In this document: in pieces, positions 61,201 through 64,000 of the stretch
Layout of the letters: every line of letters starts with the position of its first letter
Numbering within the stretch: the stretch's first letter is position 1
Assembly (NCBI GenBank): GCA_963971285.1
Contig: OZ020250.1
Location: 21,108,783-21,172,782, forward strand
Source of the DNA: Astropecten irregularis
Taxonomy: Eukaryota > Echinodermata > Asteroidea > Paxillosida > Astropectinidae
DNA: 64,000 bases
Direction: 5' to 3'
Program-made: the position numbers and the translations under genes
The notes under the pieces: model-generated
Databases searched by the model: none
Seen by the model: the letters and a program-made list of their open reading frames with translations, nothing else
Told to the model about the DNA's origin: nothing

Positions 61201-64000
61201 TGTAATGCCTCAGATTCAAGCAATCTAACCTTTGGGTCTACAACCAGTGATTCCATTTTCCCATCTTTTTATTCGGCTCATAGCTCGAAACTCACACCAA
61301 TGCAATGTTTAATCCTGAAAATTTTTCCCAAAAACAAAAGCCATCTCCAACAAAAACAAAAAGTGTAAAATAGATCACAGTTTTTGATTAAAAACATTTT
61401 TAAATCCAAAATTGTACTTTTGTTTGATTTTTGGGGAATGGTTCTGGACTTCATATTTATGAGTTTGTTCTTTTTGCAGTTTGATGAGGCCTGCGTTGTC
61501 ATGGTGAATGATCCTGAGTATCCGGGGCGATGGGATGACATCAAGTGTGATGAGAAGCACGGCTATCTCTGCTATCAACCGCTTAGTGAGTTTATCCAAT
61601 TTGTATCAGTTAATTGCTGCTTTATATCGATGCATTGATATCGTATTATTTCAAACTTTTATTCAATTTTCATCTAAGTAGGGCCCAATTTCATGGAGTC
61701 CATTAACGTTAGCAAACAATTTTCGCTGACGATAGCAGACTTTTTTGCTTACGATTAGCATATTTCATGGGAGAGCTGTCTTTTTCACTATGCTAAAGCA
61801 AAGACTTTCTGCAGAATGCATATGACAGCGTGTTAGCAGAAAATAATCACGTTGCCCTAAAAATTCATTGCTATAAGCACAAAAATAGGTCGTAACGGAT
61901 TCCATGAAATTGGGCGCTGGTCAATTGTTGGTAGTTATAATTGATATACACCAGTTATTGTGTAAAGCATAGACCCTGCACAGCTGTACTTGTTACTTGC
62001 AGTAACACCATGTAATCTCTTCTGTAAGAGTGTGTGGTTCTGAGAAGAACCGGTGGTTTAACACTCAGTGTGCTCTGTTCGTCTTCAGGAGGGTGACTGG
62101 TTGCGTGACTTGGAGGATGCTGGTCATAACCTTTGCTGTAACTCTACTTAAACTTTCTTTCCCCAGACCCTAATCTGACCACCATGGCACCCCCAACCTT
62201 ACCCCCAAGCGGAGCCCCAAGTCAGGCCCCTGGACCATGCCCGATCCGGGGCTACCTGCCCCATGACAAGGACTGCTTCAAGATCTACACCGACAGACTG
62301 ACATTTGATGACGCCCAGAAAGCCTGTGAGGATGAAGGTGCAGCCATAGCCACTATTGTAGACGGCTACACTGAGGCTTTCATCATTGCTAACCTGTTGT
62401 ATGCTAATAAGGAGACTACTGATTCTGCATGGATAGGACTTGTGGCTGATAATGTGAGTAAATTTCCTAAATTTATTTTGTAATAGCAAGGCTTGGATGT
62501 GACAACGACAGTGCCTTAATTGCTACCCCTGATCATCCTTCCCCTTGATGCTCCTGGTCTTGATTTGGTGCCCCTGGTCATTGCCTCAGTGCCCATTGCC
62601 ATTACCTTGATGCCCCCTGATCATTGCCTTTATGCAACTGATGAGCATTGCCTTGGTGCCCCTGGTCATTGCCTTGACCCCCCTTGGTCATTGCCTTGAT
62701 TCTCATGGTCATTGCCTCGGTGCCCCTGGTCATTGCCTTGGTGCCCCTGGTCATTGCCTTGGGTGCCCCAGGTCATTGCCTTGGTGCCCCTGGTCATTGC
62801 CTTGGGTGCCCTGGTCATTGCCTTGGTGCCCCTGGTCATTGCCTTGGTGCCCCTTGGTCATTGCCTTGGTGCCCCTGGTCATTGCCTTGGTGCCCCTTGG
62901 TCATTGCCTTGATTCTCATGGTCATTGCCTTGGTGCCCCTGGTCATTGCCTCGGTGCCCCTGGTCATTGCCTTAATGCCTCTGGTCTTTGCCTTGATGCC
63001 TCTGGTCATTGCCTTGGTGCCCCTGGTCATTGTCTTGGTGCCCCTGGTCATTGCCTTGGTGCAACTGGTCATTACCTTGGTGCCCTGGTCACTGTCTTGG
63101 GCCCTGGTCAGTGCCAGTCTTTCAAAATATAATGACTCAATTAATCATAATAAATAATTATTTGTTATCAGTCCACAGGGTTGTTCCATTGGGTGGACAA
63201 ATGGCCAGTCACTTACACCAACTGGAGTCCATTTGAGCCAAGCGGAAAGAATCAGTTGTGTGTCAAGATCACCCAAGAAGCTGAATGGAAGACCACTTGG
63301 TGTAGTCAAACCAGGGCCTATATCTGCCGCACGACCACTGAAGTCTGTAAGTCTGCACATATACACAGTGGAATGCTGCTATAACAAACATCACATACAG
63401 TGGTCGTTCGTCATAGCGATTTCAAGCCGCCAGTGCTTTGGGAATTCGGTATCTTTTGTACACAAAAATTGGGAGCCAAGGGGCATGTTTGTTTCGCCGC
63501 ACCATCCCAGATCTGCGGGTCCACGTCCTATGCAGGGTATGCTTAAATGGGATCCGGATCAGCAAGATCACTGATCTCGTGCGTGAAACAAACAGGCCCA
63601 AGGATGATGATCAGTATATTCCAATGTTTGTTATAGCGGCAATCCACCGTACTTCCGGCTTTCGTTTTTGAAGTATGATTACCCTGTCAATTTATCAGGT
63701 ACCTGTTTATGAAGCACAGTTCTAAGAAGTGCCTTGTGCTTTATGCTACAATTAGTGACGAAATGGAATTCTTTGAGACTCTTTGAGAAAGCTGACTGGC
63801 ATATTATGTTTGGATTTCTTCTCCAGTCGTTCCTCCCACGGTTCCTGTCCTCGTACCTGAAGGATGTCCCAAGGACTGGGAAACCTTTCAGGGACAATGC
63901 TACAATTTCAAGACGGAGGCCACTAATTATCTGAGCTGGTACGAGGCAAACTATCTCTGCGAGACGGAGAACTATAATTCCAGGGTCCTGTCTATCCACT
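28172..64000 (+). CDS. Giant multi-CTLD lectin with PAN domain (mannose-receptor-like), 50 exons in window, 3' incomplete
   Basis: A chain of 50 exons with matching phases and (with one GC exception) GT-AG borders gives about 2,360 codons without a stop before the window ends in exon 50. Order: signal peptide, CTLD1-5, one PAN/apple domain, CTLD6-16 (the last cut by the edge), with Pro/Thr-rich linkers between many domains. CTLDs show the fold's landmarks: CxxxW start, WIGL-like core and paired cysteines. The mannose receptor family has 8-10 CTLDs plus ricin B and fibronectin II domains at the N terminus; those are absent here. Expected to be extracellular, secreted or membrane anchored (the anchor would be downstream), binding glycans in a multivalent way, perhaps in immunity or adhesion. 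The single-gene model is supported by phase continuity; a split into two genes is possible but no internal start or stop signals it. Exon coordinates are given with each domain below. Confidence 0.88.
29629..29773. mobile_element. Palindromic element flanked by a 9-bp direct repeat
   Basis: tagacttaatggggtcact at the left and ggccccaagtcta at the right enclose a long hairpin whose tip is cgcgcggtttcgcgcg. The sequence cggaccacc is present at both sides (29620-29628 and 29774-29782), as expected for a target-site duplication. Confidence 0.65.
29789..30517. mobile_element. Inverted-repeat DNA element, TGTCATGCCAAAAGGTGTCC ends
   Basis: Left end ggtgtcatgccaaaaggtgt followed by tgccaaatagtgtccgc; right end gcggacactatttggcaacg then gacaccttttggcatgacac. 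Further internal gtgtccgctgccaaatag repeats follow the left end. About 730 bp, no coding sequence found; probably a non-autonomous DNA transposon. Confidence 0.62.
30626..30917 (+). repeat. 14-unit tandem repeat, 21-bp unit
   Basis: Unit ccgccacttaktaxxtcgcgr in lectin intron 1. The first nine units alternate between attatctcgcgg and agtaagtcgcga types, forming a 42-bp dimer; the next four are homogeneous (agtatctcgtgg). NotI-like gcggccgc palindromes arise at junctions. Since 21 bp is seven codons, frames stay open across it, but there is no sign of coding. Confidence 0.85.
31510..32165. mobile_element. Two AAAGGTARTATCATACTTTGG elements joined end to end
   Basis: One copy runs 31510-31866 and a second 31862-32165. 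They share a single ctttaaaggt junction. The second ends tatgatattacctttaag, 80 bp before lectin exon 2. Other copies or fragments: 35038-35386, 40695-40797, 45620-45725, 52636-52715, 60312-60546. Confidence 0.6.
32248..34063 (+). CDS. Lectin gene CTLD1 (exons 2-4), mannose-type site
   Basis: Exons 32248-32408, 33343-33464, 33918-34063; internal introns are phase 0 and 2 and the outer borders are both phase 1. Begins [16 protein letters not shown], core YWIGLHD, then EPN in the long loop (SPGEPNNSG) and WND (GKWNDETC), so the calcium site 2 and the mannose/GlcNAc-type specificity triplet are both intact. This domain directly follows the signal peptide, leaving no room for a ricin B or fibronectin II domain. 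Confidence 0.88.
32450..33080. mobile_element. Nested pair of inverted-repeat elements in lectin intron 2
   Basis: The outer element starts ggggtcaatttcaaagagct and contains the gccagccaaaactcc-type interior of the AATTTCATAGAGCTGC family (here cagccaaaactccttgtgaa). It is interrupted at 32656 by a different element, ttaaagggatggtacagaac to tctgtaccatcccttgaa (32656-33054), after which the outer element resumes with gcaaaatgtttgcttgg. Outer copies elsewhere: 17885-18088, 20210-20447, 55960-56226, 57637-57771. Confidence 0.65.
34481..34709. mobile_element. GGCTCM-type inverted-repeat element, copy 4
   Basis: ggcatttctcaaagcttggc at the left, gagccgagctttgagaaagg at the right, with the family interior agattctctggtttgaaaag. 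In the intron before lectin exon 5, ending 68 bp before its acceptor. Confidence 0.65.
34777..36643 (+). CDS. Lectin gene CTLD2 (exons 5-7), sugar site lost, one GC-AG intron
   Basis: Exons 34777-34994, 35675-35772, 36540-36643. Starts [18 protein letters not shown]; core YWIGLQ lies at the exon 5 end and the next exon continues [10 protein letters not shown]. The exon 5 donor is cag|gcatgt, a GC instead of GT. The long loop reads QPKNN, not EPN, and the WND position reads WTIKNC, so canonical calcium-dependent sugar binding is unlikely. Same phase pattern (0, 2) as CTLD1. Confidence 0.85.
35785..36104. mobile_element. GGCTCM-type element, copy 5, with expanded hexamer array
   Basis: The left end consists of a run of about 20 GGCTCM/AAGCTC hexamers from 35796 to 35918, followed by the family interior (catatgctgaaaatatagct) and right end gagcctccattccgtaaacc. 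It begins within about 15 bp of the donor of lectin exon 6. Confidence 0.62.
36662..36694 (+). repeat. (acaa)n microsatellite
   Basis: Seven to eight perfect acaa units (aacaaacaaacaaacaaac) 20 bp after the donor of lectin exon 7. Confidence 0.8.
37106..39175 (+). CDS. Lectin gene CTLD3 (exons 8-11), degenerate sugar site
   Basis: Exons 37106-37235, 37894-37976, 38328-38462, 39101-39175. Starts [15 protein letters not shown]; the WIGL core is LYIGIS; long loop GQPPAGVNN; end EWIAGDCF then AYVCEV. EPN and WND are missing. Four exons instead of three, with phases 2, 1, 1. The fourth exon is only 75 nt. Confidence 0.83.
38030..38215 (-). mobile_element. tRNA-derived SINE (third family), representative copy
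   Basis: On the minus strand the head at 38165-38096 folds as a tRNA-like: acceptor GGCTGGA against TCCAGTa, D arm GCTC/GAGT, B-box region GGTTCAAATCC. The body ends with cacttttcaatgac and a downstream stretch cccttgtggttatttgatga. Other copies or fragments: 36745-36905, 57338-57480, 59062-59230 (minus), 4108-4190, 24486-24560, 45722-45835, 53866-53945 (plus). Anticodon and T stems are mismatched in every copy, so these are SINE heads, not functional tRNA genes. Confidence 0.6.
39687..39719 (+). CDS. Lectin gene exon 12: linker
   Basis: A 33-nt phase 1-1 exon (acgcag before, gtaagt after) encoding [10 protein letters not shown], a proline-rich spacer between CTLD3 and CTLD4. Its frame fits both neighbours. 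As a symmetric micro-exon it could be skipped without breaking the frame. Confidence 0.65.
40324..41505 (+). CDS. Lectin gene CTLD4 (exons 13-15), sugar site lost
   Basis: Exons 40324-40485, 40836-40924, 41367-41505; internal phases 1 and 0. Starts [16 protein letters not shown]; core VWMGLND; long loop GHPAAQDC and QWKTRACYE replace EPN and WND. The last codons of exon 15 (FVCEKDAG) and its donor are the first unit of a tandem repeat that continues into the intron. Confidence 0.85.
40502..40690 (+). mobile_element. tRNA-derived SINE copy (second family)
   Basis: Head with A-box-like tggcctagtgg and B box GGGTTCGAATCC, then a body cttcacccaggtgtaaatgg followed by gtacctgtgcaggtagag. A second, 5'-deleted copy with the same body is at about 54225-54375 (cttcacccaggtgtaaatgg again). 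It begins some 20 bp after the donor of lectin exon 13. Confidence 0.6.
41052..41296. mobile_element. GGCCAATTTCACGGCGTTGCTAAGC inverted-repeat element
   Basis: Left ggggccaatttcacggcgtt, right gctgtgaatttggcccc, interior cgatacacaacacatggaaa. Truncated relatives at about 19181-19340 and 33585-33780. A third related element with ggagtccattaacgttagc arms occupies 61682-61920. Confidence 0.62.
41483..41822 (+). repeat. Five-unit tandem repeat (65-71 bp) that includes the end of lectin exon 15 and its splice donor
   Basis: Unit core: ttgtgtttgaaaaag, then gctggtgagt, atgcaatccaaacttcagtt and aaacaatgggttctat. The first unit contains the real exon end (TGTGTGTGAAAAAGATGCTG) and donor gtgagt; units 2 and 5 retain gtgagt, unit 3 has gtgtgt, unit 4 gtgaaa. 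Confidence 0.8.
42155..42193 (+). CDS. Lectin gene exon 16: linker
   Basis: A 39-nt phase 1-1 exon encoding [12 protein letters not shown], a Pro/Thr-rich spacer between CTLD4 and CTLD5, bounded by atacag and gtaagt. Likely O-glycosylated spacer (inference). Confidence 0.65.
42441..42717. mobile_element. Inverted-repeat element, ATTTCACCAAACACTAAGAT ends
   Basis: Left gggatttcaccaaacactaa, right tatagtgtttagtgaaatcg followed by acccc. Between them a second mirrored pair, gctatggctaggtctattgt and acctagacctagctctagac. In the intron between lectin exons 16 and 17. Confidence 0.58.
42809..44216 (+). CDS. Lectin gene CTLD5 (exons 17-19), mannose-type site
   Basis: Exons 42809-42982, 43293-43412, 44091-44216; internal phases 1 and 1. 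Starts [17 protein letters not shown]; core SWIGCND, with a cysteine in place of the usual leucine; GEPNNVIG and GTWNDDYC give intact EPN and WND. There is also an extra cysteine pair (HCCEIY). Ends phase 1 before the PAN exon. Confidence 0.86.
44258..44395 (+). repeat. Cluster of GACTCGAGT-like words
   Basis: In the intron before the PAN exon, actcgagt or close variants (ttgagtcgagt, actcaagtcgagt) occur about eight times in both orientations within 140 bp. Confidence 0.55.
44446..44691 (+). CDS. Lectin gene exon 20: PAN/apple domain
   Basis: A single 246-nt phase 1-1 exon encoding about 82 residues with the PAN signature: [10 protein letters not shown] start, cysteines spaced CAMRC ... [12 protein letters not shown] ... 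TCYF, then YDHYE-like end (QHFDHYER). PAN/apple domains bind protein or carbohydrate. Sitting as a symmetric exon inside a CTLD series, it looks like an insertion by exon shuffling. No second copy was seen in the window. Confidence 0.82.
45049..46982 (+). CDS. Lectin gene CTLD6 (exons 21-23), mannose-type site
   Basis: Exons 45049-45267, 45944-46101, 46878-46982; internal phases 1 and 0. A Pro-rich lead ([13 protein letters not shown]) precedes [14 protein letters not shown]; core [17 protein letters not shown] and GFWNDLPC keep EPN and WND. Exon 23 ends in phase 0 and also carries the linker [14 protein letters not shown] with the first cysteine of CTLD7, so the domain boundary has no phase-1 intron. 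Confidence 0.87.
46131..46461. mobile_element. Inverted-repeat element with AAGGCCTAAAAAAAAATTGTT ends
   Basis: Left aaggcctaaaaaaaaattgt then tatgttgccctca; right tgagggcaacacaacaatta then ttttttaggcct. Starts 30 bp after the donor of lectin exon 22. Confidence 0.62.
46985..47260 (+). repeat. ATGGCWATGRCA minisatellite in lectin intron 23
   Basis: Imperfect 6- to 12-bp repeats such as aatggctatgacaatggc fill the whole intron between exons 23 and 24, from a few bases after the donor to about 30 bp before the acceptor. Confidence 0.75.
47292..48827 (+). CDS. Lectin gene CTLD7 (exons 24-26 part), QPN variant
   Basis: Exons 47292-47410, 48181-48329 and the first part of 48727-48938; its first cysteine is at the end of exon 23. 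Continues [12 protein letters not shown]; core FWIGFSD; GQPNDNEGNC (QPN rather than EPN) and YWMDRSC in place of WND. Sugar binding is uncertain. Internal phases 2 and 1. Exon 26 runs on through a Pro/Thr linker into CTLD8. Confidence 0.84.
47871..48120. mobile_element. GGCTCM-type element, copy 6
   Basis: gggcgtttacgaaatggagg with GGCTCM hexamers at the left, family interior, and gagccttcgttttgtaaacc at the right. These ends differ from the ctttctcaaag type (as in copies 5 and 7), so at least two end subtypes exist. It lies 60 bp before lectin exon 25. Confidence 0.62.
48828..50472 (+). CDS. Lectin gene CTLD8 (exons 26 part-29), mannose-type site
   Basis: Last part of exon 48727-48938, then 49476-49603, 50009-50067, 50305-50472. 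Linker [15 protein letters not shown], then [14 protein letters not shown]; core [19 protein letters not shown] and GEWNDLFC keep EPN and WND. Exon 28 is only 59 nt. Ends with a phase-1 donor. Confidence 0.87.
48989..49318 (+). mobile_element. tRNA-derived SINE with (att)n tail
   Basis: Starts with a tRNA-like head: A-box-like aggtggcaagtgcg, B box GGGTTCGAATCC at about 49049, followed by a body containing ttctccggttttcctccctc and ending in an (att)n microsatellite at about 49301-49318. These are the three standard parts of a SINE. It lies about 50 bp into the intron after lectin exon 26. Confidence 0.7.
51253..51294 (+). CDS. Lectin gene exon 30: linker
   Basis: A 42-nt phase 1-1 exon encoding [13 protein letters not shown], bounded by caacag and gtaaaa, between CTLD8 and CTLD9. 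It is the positional counterpart of linker exon 41 before CTLD13. Confidence 0.65.
51772..53528 (+). CDS. Lectin gene CTLD9 (exons 31-34 part), QPD variant
   Basis: Exons 51772-51938, 52487-52548, 53009-53109 and the first part of 53468-53743; internal phases 0, 2, 1. Starts [17 protein letters not shown]; core [19 protein letters not shown] carries QPD, the triplet of galactose-type CTLDs, and GRWTDENC has WTD in place of WND. Whether the site works is uncertain. The same exon layout recurs in CTLD13. Confidence 0.85.
52204..52413 (+). mobile_element. Non-LTR retrotransposon fragment (C-terminal end of reverse transcriptase ORF)
   Basis: The frame reads [20 protein letters not shown], then [19 protein letters not shown] and ends DEQGT-stop. 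This is the conserved tail that follows the reverse transcriptase in RTE-like LINEs ([13 protein letters not shown] ... DRxLW). Only the 3' end is present, as expected for 5'-truncated copies, within the lectin intron between exons 31 and 32, same strand as the host gene. Confidence 0.7.
52721..52959. mobile_element. GGCTCM-type element, copy 7, abutting another repeat
   Basis: ttggcttaggttcaggctca at the left, family interior, gcctaagtttcgtaaatgcc at the right. It directly follows a truncated AAAGGTACTATCATACTT element at 52636-52715, which suggests insertion into that copy. Confidence 0.6.
53529..54819 (+). CDS. Lectin gene CTLD10 (exons 34 part-36), mannose-type site
   Basis: Last part of exon 53468-53743, then 54032-54183 and 54708-54819; internal phases 1 and 0. 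Linker [13 protein letters not shown], then [16 protein letters not shown]; core [22 protein letters not shown] and GKWNDEDC keep EPN and WND. Counterpart of CTLD14. Confidence 0.86.
55012..55843 (+). CDS. Lectin gene CTLD11 (exons 37-38), sugar site lost
   Basis: Exons 55012-55262 and 55660-55843, separated by a phase-0 intron just after the core (FWIGLHDDP | [10 protein letters not shown]). Starts [17 protein letters not shown]. The EPN position reads NDPKG and WND reads EWKNVEC. Only two exons, exactly as in CTLD15. Confidence 0.85.
55960..56226. mobile_element. GGCCAATTTCATAGAGCTGCTTAAGC element with extra internal repeats
   Basis: Left end ggggctaatattgtggagct, right end gctctatgaaattggcccct. 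The left arm holds four tandem copies of a gcttaagcaccaaaattt-like 18-mer, where other copies hold two, so the arm has expanded locally. Confidence 0.63.
56354..57219 (+). CDS. Lectin gene CTLD12 (exons 39-40), degenerate site
   Basis: Exons 56354-56617 and 57058-57219, phase-1 intron. Linker [12 protein letters not shown], then [16 protein letters not shown]; core [17 protein letters not shown] (EPG) and KWYDIGC (WYD) depart by one residue each from EPN and WND. Between the two exons lies a retrotransposon fragment. Confidence 0.85.
56815..57021 (+). mobile_element. Retrotransposon fragment with [16 protein letters not shown] motif
   Basis: In-frame [20 protein letters not shown], then [20 protein letters not shown] and a stop at 57021. 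The motif (C-x-x-x-EPQTM-x-H-x-L-x-x-C) is known from the C-terminal region of jockey/CR1-type reverse transcriptases found in many invertebrate genomes. Only about 65 codons remain. It lies in the intron inside CTLD12. Confidence 0.6.
57565..57597 (+). CDS. Lectin gene exon 41: linker
   Basis: A 33-nt phase 1-1 exon encoding [10 protein letters not shown], bounded by ggcag and gtaagt, between CTLD12 and CTLD13. Frame fits both sides. Confidence 0.62.
58141..60100 (+). CDS. Lectin gene CTLD13 (exons 42-45 part), QPN variant
   Basis: Exons 58141-58313, 58662-58738, 59382-59476 and the first part of 60025-60285; internal phases 0, 2, 1 as in CTLD9. Starts [18 protein letters not shown]; core [19 protein letters not shown] and TWADTNC (QPN, WAD). 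Calcium-dependent sugar binding uncertain. Confidence 0.85.
60101..61585 (+). CDS. Lectin gene CTLD14 (exons 45 part-47), degenerate site
   Basis: Last part of exon 60025-60285, then 60729-60877 and 61480-61585; internal phases 1 and 0 as in CTLD10. Linker [12 protein letters not shown], then [15 protein letters not shown]; core VWIGLAE; NQPSFNF and GRWDDIKC (QPS, WDD) replace EPN and WND. Confidence 0.85.
61975..62110. repeat. Dispersed repeat containing GGTTCTGAGAAGAACCGG
   Basis: gtgtggttctgagaagaacc followed by gtcttcaggagggtgac. Two relatives: 46478-46625 (gtgtggttctgaaaagaacc, gtcctcaggag) and 37645-37760 (agcagaacc, catcttcaggagggtgag). All three lie in lectin introns. Confidence 0.5.
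62167..63346 (+). CDS. Lectin gene CTLD15 (exons 48-49), degenerate site
   Basis: Exons 62167-62453 and 63172-63346, phase-0 intron just after the core (AWIGLVADN | [10 protein letters not shown]), matching CTLD11. A long Pro-rich lead ([16 protein letters not shown]) precedes [16 protein letters not shown]. Long loop [10 protein letters not shown] (EPS) and EWKTTWC; site probably inactive. The intron is largely a 21-bp minisatellite. Confidence 0.84.
62530..63115 (+). repeat. 21-bp minisatellite in lectin intron 48
   Basis: About 27 imperfect copies of tggtcattgccttggtgccc(c). The array fills most of the intron inside CTLD15. Open reading frames through it are a result of the 21-bp unit and are not coding. 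Confidence 0.8.
63827..64000 (+). CDS. Lectin gene CTLD16 start (exon 50, cut by window edge)
   Basis: Acceptor ttctccag at 63826, then a Pro/Val-rich linker ([12 protein letters not shown]) and [15 protein letters not shown] ... SWYEANYLC, the N-terminal half of another CTLD. The frame is open to the edge of the window, so the gene continues. Confidence 0.83.

Noticed and set aside
62632-63157. Long open frames rich in LVIAL and HCLGAPG repeats
   Set aside because: Product of the 21-bp minisatellite in the intron between lectin exons 48 and 49; three frames are open at once.

Overview
The window is animal nuclear DNA. Its genes are broken by many short introns with GT-AG borders, it carries two single-exon rhodopsin-type GPCR genes, and the intergenic and intronic DNA is full of short inverted-repeat (MITE-like) elements, tRNA-derived SINEs and minisatellites. 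Gene content (a very large tandem C-type lectin gene, divergent single-exon GPCRs, an SLC5 carrier) and the repeat style suggest a marine invertebrate deuterostome, most likely an echinoderm and perhaps a sea star. That assignment is inference; the sequence gives no direct taxonomic proof.

Layout. 1-6.7 kb is mostly non-coding; a possible signal-peptide exon lies on the minus strand at 2766-2844. 6.7-8.9 kb holds two tandem, paralogous, intronless GPCR genes (+). 10.9-21.4 kb holds a complete 15-exon SLC5-family sodium-coupled transporter gene on the minus strand (602 codons, all phases compatible). 24.1-25.4 kb holds the last three exons of a second SLC5 gene on the same strand, with no 5' part found in the window. 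From 28.2 kb to the right edge a single plus-strand gene runs through 50 phase-compatible exons (about 2,360 codons, 3' end not reached). It encodes a signal peptide, at least 16 C-type lectin-like domains (CTLDs) and one PAN/apple domain between CTLD5 and CTLD6.

The lectin gene is the main feature. Some CTLDs keep the EPN and WND calcium/sugar motifs expected for mannose-type binding (1, 5, 6, 8, 10), one has QPD (9), and others have lost the site. Exon phases and domain order show that the block of CTLD9-12 matches CTLD13-16, pointing to a four-domain internal duplication. An extracellular, multivalent glycan-binding role is inferred; nothing links the GPCRs, carrier and lectin into one pathway.

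The non-coding DNA holds several families of foldback elements. Many families share a terminus close to GGGGCCGATTTCA but have different palindromic interiors. Several copies are nested, and many lie within a few tens of bases downstream of 5' splice sites.
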